A stretch of 14,957 nucleotides of DNA from an uncultured Lachnospiraceae bacterium (GCA_947177925.1 CAMWWJ010000042.1:1-14957), one strand, 5' to 3'. Positions 7,262 through 14,716 are shown, counted from the stretch's first letter. Program-made: numbers and translations. The notes: generated by a model not told the origin, from the sequence alone.

Positions 7262-7490
7262 TGGATAAGAGGACGTGGGAGCCGGCATGGCATAGGATAA
7301 CAGGATAGTCTTCCGGGCACGCTCTCGCTCTGCAAAGACGCAGCGGTACTAACGCACCAAAATACGGTGCGTAAGGACCGGCGACTTTACTTTTCCCCGA
7401 TCTTGTATCGGGGACTTTCCTTATAGGCCCGGAAGACTATCCTGTTATCCTATGCCATGCCGGCTCCCACTGTGTATCGAAAGGCCATTC
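7262..7490 (+). repeat. Element 1, copy C: full-length hairpin repeat
   Basis: Perfect 44-bp inverted arms lie at 7275-7318 (GTGGGAGCCGGC...) and 7427-7470 (...GCCGGCTCCCAC), around a 108-nt core. The core can fold into three hairpins: CTGC/GCAG (about 7330-7343), ACGCACC/GGTGCGT (7352-7372) and CCCCGAT/ATCGGGG (about 7395-7413). Core bases 7315-7360 are identical to 14912-14957, while the arms differ between copies. The outer ends TTGGATA...GGACG and TGTGTATCGAAAGG recur in other copies. No plausible protein is encoded. It may be a non-autonomous mobile element or a structured RNA gene; the sequence alone does not decide. Confidence 0.85.
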
Positions 7491-7528
7491 GTCCCTTTTG
7501 AAGAAGTTCGATATGCGAAAGAAGTAGG

Positions 7529-7563
7529 CAATATATAGCGTATATAGCAAAAACATATATTGC
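7529..7563. repeat. Small inverted repeat between elements 1 and 2
   Basis: GCAATATAT (7529-7537) and ATATATTGC (7555-7563) are inverted 9-bp arms. The loop contains a near-tandem TATATAGC word. The stretch 7490-7570 is AT-rich and holds nothing else I can name. Confidence 0.5.
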
Positions 7564-7572
7564 AAAAAGTGG

Positions 7573-7828
7573 TGGCTGAGACGAAACAGCAACAGAGAGA
7601 TGAGAGCGGATTCCATGCATTGTTTTTGATGGCGATTTTCCTTAACAGCCTATCCACTGCCCAGGGGAAAATGGCCATGGACGGCCATTTTAGGCATATT
7701 GCGCCATGGAGGGCGCTATATGCCGACCCGAACGGTACCAACACCTGAAAGCAGGCTGTTTAGGAAAATCGCCATCAAAAACACCGCATGGAATCCGCTC
7801 TCCTCTCTCTGGTGCGTCCGCTTAGCCA
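7573..7828 (+). repeat. Element 2: second large hairpin element
   Basis: Inverted arms of 59 positions with only 4 mismatches lie at 7593-7651 and 7753-7811, around a 101-nt core. TGGCT (7573) and AGCCA (7824) suggest a weaker outer extension. The core holds AAAATGGCC/GGCCATTTT (9 bp, 6-nt loop, about 7668-7692) and GGCATA..GCGCC facing GGCGC..TATGCC (about 7693-7724). Its sequence is unrelated to element 1 but the architecture is the same. It follows the ydcZ-like stop codon and could also end that transcript. Both strands have open frames across it, but these are by-products of the repeat. Confidence 0.8.
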
Positions 7829-7847
7829 AACTGTAATATCGAATTCC

Positions 7848-8282
7848 TCACGCTTCCCACTTAAAAATAATAATCCCCGCAATCGCCACTGCCATGCCCA
7901 CAGCCTTCTTCCAGTCAAATCCCGTCTTTTCCACGCCAAACATACCAAAAAGCTCAATCAGATAAGCAACCAGAAGCTGTGCCACCACAATTACCATAAC
8001 TGCTTTGGCAGGCCCTAACATATCCATGCTTTTAATGACAGTATACGTAATAAAAGCTCCTATCGCTCCTCCTAACAGCATATACTTAGGTTCAATCCGG
8101 GCAAGAGTCTGAAAGCTTGTTCGATCTGATATGATCCAGGCTGCCGCACATACTAAAAAGGCGGTAAGCTGTACAAATACATTTGCAACCCAAATGGAGG
8201 AGTTCTTGGTCACCTCTGTATTAAATACTCCCTGAATGCTCATTAAGGCACCGGAAAGCAGTGCAATTAAAAATCCAATCAT
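7848..8282 (-). CDS. DMT-superfamily membrane protein, YdcZ (DUF606) type
   Basis: This 144-residue integral membrane protein has five hydrophobic segments, near residues 1-20, 34-52, 66-84, 91-112 and 125-142, the normal half-size layout of YdcZ/DUF606 proteins. The N-terminal IALLSGALMSIQGVFNTEV and the central GPAKAVMVIVVAQLLVAY patterns fit that family. Such proteins are presumed small-molecule exporters; the substrate is unknown. The start has GGAGG 7 nt before the ATG, and both sites lie inside a long leader hairpin. It is the last gene of the run that starts at argC, 59 nt after the solute-binding protein gene. A second half-size partner is not present. Confidence 0.85.
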   Translation of the reverse strand: MIGFLIALLSGALMSIQGVFNTEVTKNSSIWVANVFVQLTAFLVCAAAWIISDRTSFQTLARIEPKYMLLGGAIGAFITYTVIKSMDMLGPAKAVMVIVVAQLLVAYLIELFGMFGVEKTGFDWKKAVGMAVAIAGIIIFKWEA

Positions 8283-8334
8283 TCTGTTACCTCCAAAGTT
8301 TTTTATCTTTAGTGTAACCCTCTGATTGGATTTT
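8270..8334 (-). promoter_or_regulatory. Long hairpin covering RBS and start codon of the ydcZ-like gene
   Basis: On the minus strand AAAATCCAATCA (8334-8323) pairs perfectly over 12 bp with TGATTGGATTTT (8281-8270). Inside it GTTAC pairs with GTAAC, and CTAAAG pairs with CTTTGG (one G-U pair) around an A-rich 8-nt loop. The 3' arm covers the last two bases of the ATG and codons 2-5. The GGAGG site lies in the inner helix region. A T5 run ends the 3' arm, so the structure could be an attenuator/terminator, a translational block, or both. No known riboswitch class was recognised. Confidence 0.6.
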
Positions 8335-8341
8335 ATACCCT

Positions 8342-9808
8342 TTATTCTTCTGCCCCTTCGGTGTCTTCCTCTATCACCGGATCGGGAAGCACTTCTTCTT
8401 TATATTCTGTTCCGGACACCTGAGTCATAATCTGCTCTGATAATGTCCGAAGAGTTTCATTTACATCCGCGCCTGTCCAGATATTGGAAAAGGCAATTTC
8501 CAATTGCACCCAGAAATTGCTTGTTTCCATCATCTTTGGAATCGGAATAGAATCTTCATATTCCTTCATGGTGACAGCAACCTTCTCATTTTCATAGGAG
8601 ATCCCTTTTCTTGCGGGGATTTTCCCTGTTCTGTCATAAAGGCTGTCCGCCCGTTCCCAAACCACATATCTGGCAAATGCTTCTGCCTGCTCCTTTTTCT
8701 GTCCATACCCGTTTATAACTACCGCATTTGTTACAGACAGGCTCTTTGATTTTAATTCCTCATTCACATCCGGCTGTTTTGCCACGCCGTATTCATAAGC
8801 AAATTCTCCGGCTGCTTTTGCCTCTTCTATTTTTTCAATAGCATCTGTAGTGGCTACAGCAAAAACCGTCTTTCCCTCTATAAATTCCTTTAAAACCGAA
8901 TCATAGTTTACTTCGTCCGGCTCAATAGAAAAGAACTGGTTCAATTTCTGATAAACAGCAAGGCATTTCATTGCCTCCTCATTATAAATATGGATATTTC
9001 CCGGATCATCTCCTGCATTTCCTCCTACCGTTATATAATTCCCTACTACGAAATAATTATAGAAAATGTCGGAAACATCCCATTTGAACACTGCCTCCAC
9101 CTGTTCCGGCGCATCATAATCCTCCGCAAAGGTAAGGATTCCTTCAATCGTGGCCGGAATCAGTCTATCCATAGTCTTTTGTATTTCCTCTTCCGTTATC
9201 TGGATTTCCGTTGCCTCTCCCACTACATCCTGTTCTGCCGCCTCTTCGCTTCCGGCTGCTTCAATTGCTTCCATGGCCGCTTCTCCCTCTGCGGCATTTG
9301 CTTCTGCCACAATGGTATCTTTTGCCAGATTTTCGATATAAGTCTTGTTGTATAACAGGATAGATGTTTCATAGTAAAGAGGATATCCCATCAGTTTATT
9401 CTGATAGCTGACCGCCCACAGGGCCGGAGCCGGATAATTCGCTTCATTGACAATCTGTCCCTCATCCTTGATCTGAGCTGAAAGCCCGGCCAGATATGCC
9501 TTTCCTAAAGTATCATTGCTGGTAATGTAAAGATCCGGACCTTCTCCCTCCATGGAAGCCTTGTGAATCTGTTCCAGATATTCCAATCCCGATACAAGAA
9601 CCGGAACTACCTTTTCTCCTGTTTTTTCCTGATAATCAAATGCGGCGCTTTCCAGATAATTTGTCAGTGCTTCATCCGTGTACCACAATGTGAGCGTTCT
9701 ATTTCCCGTAAAAAGGGAGCTGTCCGCTTTCTCTGCCGTTGCTGTTCCAAGCCAGGTACCTGCCAGAAGGCATAACAGCAGACATATGGAAATTATCTTC
9801 TTTTTCAT
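8342..9808 (-). CDS. Secreted extracellular solute-binding protein (carbohydrate-type)
   Basis: This 488-residue protein has a Sec signal peptide (MKKK, hydrophobic 5-20, likely cleavage after ATA at about 25). The mature N-terminus RTLTLWYTDEALTNYLE, with GPDLYI (90-95) and PLYYETSILLYNK (143-155), is typical of family 1 ABC sugar-binding proteins such as MalE. The lipobox position reads LLAGT, with Thr where a lipoprotein would have Cys, so lipid anchoring is not supported. Residues about 164-205 are an Ala/Glu-rich, low-complexity insertion interrupting the fold, and the C-terminus ends in an acidic tail. No permease or ATPase genes accompany it. It starts 30 nt after argD with only a weak Shine-Dalgarno (GGGGT, 11-12 nt upstream) and probably shares the arg transcript. 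The ligand is unknown. Confidence 0.8.
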   Translation of the reverse strand: MKKKIISICLLLCLLAGTWLGTATAEKADSSLFTGNRTLTLWYTDEALTNYLESAAFDYQEKTGEKVVPVLVSGLEYLEQIHKASMEGEGPDLYITSNDTLGKAYLAGLSAQIKDEGQIVNEANYPAPALWAVSYQNKLMGYPLYYETSILLYNKTYIENLAKDTIVAEANAAEGEAAMEAIEAAGSEEAAEQDVVGEATEIQITEEEIQKTMDRLIPATIEGILTFAEDYDAPEQVEAVFKWDVSDIFYNYFVVGNYITVGGNAGDDPGNIHIYNEEAMKCLAVYQKLNQFFSIEPDEVNYDSVLKEFIEGKTVFAVATTDAIEKIEEAKAAGEFAYEYGVAKQPDVNEELKSKSLSVTNAVVINGYGQKKEQAEAFARYVVWERADSLYDRTGKIPARKGISYENEKVAVTMKEYEDSIPIPKMMETSNFWVQLEIAFSNIWTGADVNETLRTLSEQIMTQVSGTEYKEEVLPDPVIEEDTEGAEE

Positions 9809-9838
9809 CGTTTCTTTTACCCCATTTTCATAAAGGCC

Positions 9839-11026
9839 TTATTCCTTCAGGCACTTCTCCAAAATCACAAGCATCTCATCCACGTGCCTTTCTTCAATAA
9901 TCAAAGGCGGAACAAACCGGATGATATTGGCGCCTGCATTGATCAGCACAAGCCCCTCTTTCAGTGCTCTTTCAATGATTTCATTCACTGGTTTCTGAAA
10001 CACCAGCCCCTGAAGAAGACCTAACCCTCTTCTTTCCGTAATACAGTCATATTTGGATACAAGCTCCTCCAACTTATCCGTCAGATATGCGCCCACCTTT
10101 TGTACATGTTCTAAAATATGCTGTTCTTCATATAAATCCAACACCGTCCATGCGGCTTTGCAGGCTAACGGATTCCCTCCATAGGTAGTGCCATGGTCCC
10201 CTGCTGCAAGGGAATTCTGCCCAACTTTTTCTGTCATGAGAAACGCTCCAATGGGAACGCCGCAGCCAAGAGCCTTCGCTGTGGTCATGATATCCGGCTT
10301 CACTCCGTACCTCTGCCATGCAAACATGGTTCCCGTCCTGCCCATGCCGCATTGTATTTCATCCAGAATCAAAAGAATGTCTTTTTCATCACAAAGCTTC
10401 CTTACCGCCTTTAAAAAGTTTTCCTCTGCCGGATAAATTCCGCCTTCCCCCTGTACCGTCTCCATAATAATGGCACAGGTCTTGTCATTTACTAAAGACT
10501 CCACACTGTCAAAATCGTTCAGCTTTGCAAACTTCACGTTTCCAATCATGGGCCCAAAAGCTTCCCGGTACTTTTTATTTCCCGTAACAGACAAGGCTCC
10601 CATGGTCCTGCCATGAAAGGAATGTTCCATGGCAATGATTTCATGATCCGTGGTACCATCCTTTAAATAGGCATATTTTCTCGCTGCCTTAATGGCTCCC
10701 TCCATAGCCTCCGCCCCGCTGTTTGTAAAAAACACCCGGTCAAGCCCGGAAACCTGTTTCAGCCTTTTTGCCGCCTCCACTGCGGGAACATTGTAATAAT
10801 AATTAGAGGTATGGATAAGCTTGTCAATCTGCTCTTTTAAAGCATTGTCATAAGTCTTATTTCCATATCCCAAGGCAAATACCGCAATGCCCGCCACAAA
10901 GTCCAGATATTCCTTTCCGTCCAAATCATACAGGTGAACCCCTTCTCCTCTGTCAAACACAACCGGATACCGGTTATACGTATGCAAAAGATCCTGCTCC
11001 GCCTGGACAATATATTCTTCCATCAT
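9839..11026 (-). CDS. argD: Acetylornithine aminotransferase
   Basis: This class III PLP aminotransferase converts N-acetylglutamate semialdehyde to N-acetylornithine with glutamate as amino donor. It has 395 residues from ATG 11026. Visible features are TNSGAEAMEGAIK (101-113), HSFHGRT (135-141), ETVQGEGGI (189-197), LDEIQCGMGRTG (221-232) and the Schiff-base lysine Lys251 in TTAKALGCGVP. The frame extends nine codons further to a GTG at 11053, but AAGGA before the ATG pair at 11026/11023 makes that the better start. Neighbouring argB, argJ and argC make the argD assignment firm over GABA or ornithine aminotransferase. The 110-nt gap before argB holds only a weak hairpin (AAGAG/CTCTT with GCAT/ATGC), too poor to call a terminator. 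Confidence 0.95.
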   Translation of the reverse strand: MMEEYIVQAEQDLLHTYNRYPVVFDRGEGVHLYDLDGKEYLDFVAGIAVFALGYGNKTYDNALKEQIDKLIHTSNYYYNVPAVEAAKRLKQVSGLDRVFFTNSGAEAMEGAIKAARKYAYLKDGTTDHEIIAMEHSFHGRTMGALSVTGNKKYREAFGPMIGNVKFAKLNDFDSVESLVNDKTCAIIMETVQGEGGIYPAEENFLKAVRKLCDEKDILLILDEIQCGMGRTGTMFAWQRYGVKPDIMTTAKALGCGVPIGAFLMTEKVGQNSLAAGDHGTTYGGNPLACKAAWTVLDLYEEQHILEHVQKVGAYLTDKLEELVSKYDCITERRGLGLLQGLVFQKPVNEIIERALKEGLVLINAGANIIRFVPPLIIEERHVDEMLVILEKCLKE

Positions 11027-11136
11027 CTTACGCTCTTCCTTTCTATTTTTCACTTTCTATCCTTAGCCTTCATCCTTAACTTTCTGTCGATTCATTGGCA
11101 GAATTAAAAGAGTTTCCGCATTTCATGCCATCTCTT

Positions 11137-12033
11137 CTAATTCGCCATAGAATTTATATCCTCATCCGCAATAATCGCCGTTCCAATTCCCTGATTCGTA
11201 AATATCTCTAACAACAGGCAATGGGGAATGCGTCCATCCAGAATATGTACCCTGTTTACTCCATTCTTAATGGCAGACGTACAGTTATTCAATTTTGGAA
11301 GCATGCCGCCTCCAATCATGCCTTCCCCGATCAATTGATCCGCTTCACTGACAGTCAGTCTGGAAATAAAACTGGACTTATCCTCAATATCCCGATATAA
11401 GCCTTCAATATCTGTTAAAAATGCCAGCTTTTGTGCGCCAACCGCCTTTGCAATAGCGCATGCCGCATCATCCGCATTGATATTATAGCCCTGATAATCA
11501 TCTCCAAGCCCGATAGGCGCCACGATTGGAAGAAAATCCTTTTCTAAAAGATCATATAAAATCTTTGGATTTACATTTTTTATATCTCCTACAAAGCCAA
11601 TATCCTCACCCTGGGAATACTTTTTGTCCACTTGAAGAAGCTCTCCGTCTTTTCCACTGATCCCTACTGCCTTTACACCAAGCTCCTGCACCATGGTTAC
11701 TAACTGCTTATTGACCTTGGAAAGAACCATTTCTGCAATTTCCATTGTTTCTTCATCCGTTACTCGGAGTCCGTTTACAAATTTTGCTTCCTTTCCTACT
11801 TTTCCTACCCAACGGCTGATTTCCTTTCCGCCGCCATGGACGATAATAGGCTTAAATCCTACCAGCTTTAATAAAGTCACATCTTTAATAACGTTACGCT
11901 GTATTTCTTCGTTTGCCATGGCGCTTCCGCCATATTTTACCACAATGATCCTTCTGTTATATTTCTGAATATAAGGCAATGCTTCAATGAGCACCTCCGC
12001 CTTTTGTAATACCTTTTCCATATCCTTATCCAT
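11137..12033 (-). CDS. argB: Acetylglutamate kinase
   Basis: This amino-acid kinase family enzyme phosphorylates N-acetylglutamate, the committed step of the pathway. It has 298 residues from ATG 12033, which has a strong AAAGGAGG 7 nt upstream; the open frame runs to 12090 but without support. Motifs are VVKYGGSAM with Lys33, IVHGGGKEI (64-72), INADDAA (185-191) and GGGMLPKL (241-248). An N-terminal helix (about residues 4-25, KAEVLIEALPYIQKY) is present. In this family that extension marks hexameric, arginine-inhibited kinases, so feedback inhibition by arginine is likely. The gene begins 37 nt after the argJ stop codon. Confidence 0.95.
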   Translation of the reverse strand: MDKDMEKVLQKAEVLIEALPYIQKYNRRIIVVKYGGSAMANEEIQRNVIKDVTLLKLVGFKPIIVHGGGKEISRWVGKVGKEAKFVNGLRVTDEETMEIAEMVLSKVNKQLVTMVQELGVKAVGISGKDGELLQVDKKYSQGEDIGFVGDIKNVNPKILYDLLEKDFLPIVAPIGLGDDYQGYNINADDAACAIAKAVGAQKLAFLTDIEGLYRDIEDKSSFISRLTVSEADQLIGEGMIGGGMLPKLNNCTSAIKNGVNRVHILDGRIPHCLLLEIFTNQGIGTAIIADEDINSMAN

Positions 12034-12070
12034 GAAAAGGCCTCCTTTCATCTTTTTCCGCTTCTCATGA

Positions 12071-13294
12071 TTAGGAACGGTAATCTGCATTGATTCTTAC
12101 ATAGTCATAGCTTAGGTCGCAGCCCCATGCGCATGCTTCAGCCTCCCCGGATTTCATATCAATCAAAACCGTCACCTCTTCATCCGAGAGAATTTTCGTT
12201 GCCTCCTCTTCGCTATAGTTCACCGCAACTCCATCCTTGTAAATCTGAATATTTCCGGATTTTGACTGAAAGAACAATTCCACTGCCTCCGGATTGAATT
12301 TTGCACCGGAATAGCCCATGGCACATAAAATCCTTCCCCAGTTGGCATCATGACCGAAAATAGCCGCCTTGGTCAGGGAAGAGCATATTACGGATTTTGC
12401 TATTGTCTTTGCCTGCTCCTTTGTATCGGCATGAATGACCTTTGCTTCAAATAAAGCGGTAGCCCCTTCGCCGTCTCCTGCCATTTTCTTTGCCAGCGTC
12501 TCATTGACGAAATGCAACGCCTCCACGAATTTTTCGTAATCCTGATTCTTTTCCGTAATTTCCTCATTACCAGCCATGCCGTTAGCCAGTACTAACACAG
12601 TATCGTTTGTGGAAGTATCCCCGTCCACAGAAACCATATTATAGGTATCCTGTATGTCTTCTCTAAGGGCTTCCTGCAGCAATTCTTTTTTTATGGCAAT
12701 ATCCGTTGTAATAAAAGCAAGCATCGTGCACATATTGGGATGTATCATGCCTGAGCCTTTGCACATTCCACCTATGGTCACAGCCCTTCCTCCTATTTCA
12801 AAGGTAACCGCCATCTGCTTATCCCTTGTATCAGTAGTCATAATCGCCTCTGCTGCCGCCTGCGCCCCCGCCCGGTCTGCTGACTTAGCTGCTGCTAACA
12901 ATTCCACGCCCTTTACAATCTTATCAATGGGAAGCTGCACTCCAATGACTCCGGTGGAAGCCACCAGCACGCTTTCCTTTGGAATGTCCAATACTTCTGC
13001 CGCTTTTTTTGCGGTAGCATCACAATATTCATATCCCTGCTTTCCAGTGCAGGCATTGGCAATTCCCGCATTCACGATAACTGCCTGGGCATAAGGGGAA
13101 TTGTCCACGATTTCCTGATCCCAGGTCACACAGGCAGCCTTTACGATATTACTGGTAAAGGTTCCTGCCGTCACACAGGGTTTTTCGCTGTAAATGAGAG
13201 CCATGTCTTTTCTATCTTTATATTTGATATTTGCTTCCGCTCCTGCGGCCAAAAAACCTTTTGCAGCAGTCACTCCGCCTTTGATTTCTTTCAT
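12071..13294 (-). CDS. argJ: Glutamate N-acetyltransferase / ornithine acetyltransferase
   Basis: ArgJ moves the acetyl group from N-acetylornithine to glutamate, and bifunctional forms also make N-acetylglutamate from acetyl-CoA. It has 407 residues from ATG 13294, with AGGAGAGG just upstream; the frame extends to 13336 without a good site. The oxyanion-hole region STGVIG is at 113-118. The self-cleavage and nucleophile motif KGSGMIHPNMCTML is at 179-192, with Thr190 as the predicted new N-terminal nucleophile. The residue before it is Cys189 rather than the more usual Ala. It starts 22 nt after the GNAT gene. Whether it is mono- or bifunctional cannot be read from the sequence, but the operon has no classical argA. 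Confidence 0.95.
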   Translation of the reverse strand: MKEIKGGVTAAKGFLAAGAEANIKYKDRKDMALIYSEKPCVTAGTFTSNIVKAACVTWDQEIVDNSPYAQAVIVNAGIANACTGKQGYEYCDATAKKAAEVLDIPKESVLVASTGVIGVQLPIDKIVKGVELLAAAKSADRAGAQAAAEAIMTTDTRDKQMAVTFEIGGRAVTIGGMCKGSGMIHPNMCTMLAFITTDIAIKKELLQEALREDIQDTYNMVSVDGDTSTNDTVLVLANGMAGNEEITEKNQDYEKFVEALHFVNETLAKKMAGDGEGATALFEAKVIHADTKEQAKTIAKSVICSSLTKAAIFGHDANWGRILCAMGYSGAKFNPEAVELFFQSKSGNIQIYKDGVAVNYSEEEATKILSDEEVTVLIDMKSGEAEACAWGCDLSYDYVRINADYRS

Positions 13295-13316
13295 ATCCCT
13301 CTCTCCTGTTCTCTTA

Positions 13317-13760
13317 CTATCTGTTGAATGCAACAATATTTTCTTTATTTAAGGTAAAATCATAGTAATTCAGATCTTCTCTTTTCGTCCAGCCGATTTC
13401 CTTCCAAAAGGCATTTCCAATATCATTTTCCGAAAATGCAATCAGCGATACTTTATTGATCTTTTCTTTTTTCAAAGCCTCCATGCAGTGAACTACCATT
13501 GCCTTTCCAATACCACGTAAGCGGTACTGCTCGCTGACACACACATGATATAAGCAGCCTCTTCTTCCGTCATGCCCGCAGAGAATTGCCCCAACGATCC
13601 TGCCATCTTCTTCTGCCACCACGCTGATGCCCGGATTACGTCTTAAGAAACGTACCACGCCTTCCTTAGAATCATCCTGACTCCTTATGGCAAAATTTTT
13701 AATGCTCATCCATAAACTATGTACCTGCTCATAATCCTTTTCTTCCATTGCCCTTATCAT
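13317..13760 (-). CDS. GNAT-family N-acetyltransferase (YpeA-like) in the arg operon
   Basis: This 147-residue single-domain acetyltransferase has the acetyl-CoA loop of motif A at VCVSEQYRLRGIGKAM (73-88), the R-x-x-G-x-G pattern. The strand AILCGHDGRRGCLYHVCV (58-75) resembles E. coli YpeA. Its start overlaps the argC stop codon as ATGA, and it ends 22 nt before argJ, so it is embedded in the arginine operon. An AAGGGA site lies 8 nt before its ATG. Position and size allow a role as a short N-acetylglutamate synthase that primes the acetyl cycle. The sequence likeness, however, points to a general YpeA-type enzyme, whose substrate is unknown. I am sure of the fold and unsure of the substrate. 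Confidence 0.85.
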   Translation of the reverse strand: MIRAMEEKDYEQVHSLWMSIKNFAIRSQDDSKEGVVRFLRRNPGISVVAEEDGRIVGAILCGHDGRRGCLYHVCVSEQYRLRGIGKAMVVHCMEALKKEKINKVSLIAFSENDIGNAFWKEIGWTKREDLNYYDFTLNKENIVAFNR

Positions 13761-14716
13761 AAATTCAGTCCCTTACTTTCTTCACATCCAAGTAAAATAT
13801 TCAAACACTGGATGGCGGCTCCGGAAGCGCCTTTTCCTAAATTGTCAAACTGTGCCGACAGAACCACCCGTTCCTCATTGCCCGTTACATAAATCCTCAA
13901 ACCGTCCCAGCCACTGCATAAGTTTCCGGGAAGCATTCCGTTCAATGCTTCCGTTTCCTTCTCATCCATAACCTGAATAAACTGCTGTCCTTTATAATAC
14001 TCTCTATAAAAGCTCCGAAGTCTTTCCGGCATGTCCGCCTCTCCTGCTTTTATCTTCAATGCCTCTGTATATAATGGAAGCGATACCACCATTCCGCTGT
14101 AATAATCCGCAACAATCGGAGAAAACAACGGCTGTCTGCCAAGCCCTGTTATTTTCTGCATTTCCTTTAAATGCTTGTGCTGCTGGGTCAGGGCATATTC
14201 CCTTGGTGAATCCAGAGCCTTATCACGTTCCTCTGCTTCATACTCTCCAATCATCTTCTTTCCGCCGCCGCTGTAGCCGGTAAGGGAAAAAGCCGCCACC
14301 GGATAATCCGGTGAAAGAATACCAGCGGCAGTCAAGGGATATGCCAGAGAAATGAATCCGGTAGCATGACATCCCGGAACGGCAATTCTTTTTCCCGAAG
14401 CGATCGCTTTTCTATGTCCATCCGATAATTCCGGAAACCCATATGCCCATCCCTCTTCCGTCCTATGGGCCGTAGAGGTGTCAATGATTTTAACCTGCTC
14501 ATTTTCCACAAGGCTTACCGATTCTCTTGCGGCAGCATCCGGCAGGCACAAGAAGGTAATGTCAGAAGCATTGATCAGCCTCTTTCTTTCCTCCGTATCC
14601 TTTCTCAGCTCTTTGGATATAGTCAATAATTCAATATCATCACGTATCTGAAAGCGTTCATGAATCCTAAGTCCTGTAGTACCTTCACTGCCGTCAATAA
14701 AAATCTTTGTTTTCAC
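13757..14716 (-). CDS. argC: N-acetyl-gamma-glutamyl-phosphate reductase, short (type 2) form
   Basis: ArgC reduces N-acetylglutamyl phosphate to the semialdehyde with NADPH. This 319-residue protein is of the shorter type 2 family: FIDGSEGTTGLRI (6-18, nucleotide-binding loop), CLPDAAARE (57-65), DTSTAHRT (79-86), VPGCHATGF (113-121) with catalytic Cys116, and SGGGKKMIGEYE (roughly 169-180). Translation starts at a GTG with GAGG 9 nt upstream; no in-frame ATG is near. It is the first gene of the arg run and overlaps the GNAT gene by 4 nt. Type 2 ArgC is best known from Proteobacteria, but related forms occur in Clostridia. Confidence 0.93.
   Translation of the reverse strand: MKTKIFIDGSEGTTGLRIHERFQIRDDIELLTISKELRKDTEERKRLINASDITFLCLPDAAARESVSLVENEQVKIIDTSTAHRTEEGWAYGFPELSDGHRKAIASGKRIAVPGCHATGFISLAYPLTAAGILSPDYPVAAFSLTGYSGGGKKMIGEYEAEERDKALDSPREYALTQQHKHLKEMQKITGLGRQPLFSPIVADYYSGMVVSLPLYTEALKIKAGEADMPERLRSFYREYYKGQQFIQVMDEKETEALNGMLPGNLCSGWDGLRIYVTGNEERVVLSAQFDNLGKGASGAAIQCLNILLGCEESKGLNL

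Noticed and set aside
7445..7744. Minus-strand 99-residue open frame joining elements 1 and 2
   Set aside because: It starts in the core of element 2 and ends in the arm of element 1. It has low-complexity Cys-rich composition and no Shine-Dalgarno, so it is a shadow of the repeats.
7560..7748. Plus-strand 62-residue open frame across element 2
   Set aside because: It runs through the hairpin arm and core, has no good ribosome site, and stops in the core. Its existence follows from the repeat sequence.
7262..7828. CRISPR array or tandem repeat
   Set aside because: The repeats are single inverted pairs with long cores. There are no regularly spaced direct repeats or spacers and no cas genes.
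11027..11053. GTG start giving argD nine more codons
   Set aside because: The extension is Lys/Arg-rich and is itself the Shine-Dalgarno region for the ATG pair at 11026/11023.
11054..11136. Terminator between argB and argD
   Set aside because: The possible stem is two short helices (4 and 5 bp) with unequal internal loops and a broken T run, too weak to call.
12654..13094. Plus-strand 146-residue open frame opposite argJ
   Set aside because: It is an antisense shadow of a strongly supported argJ, with Ser/Ala-rich composition and no ribosome site.
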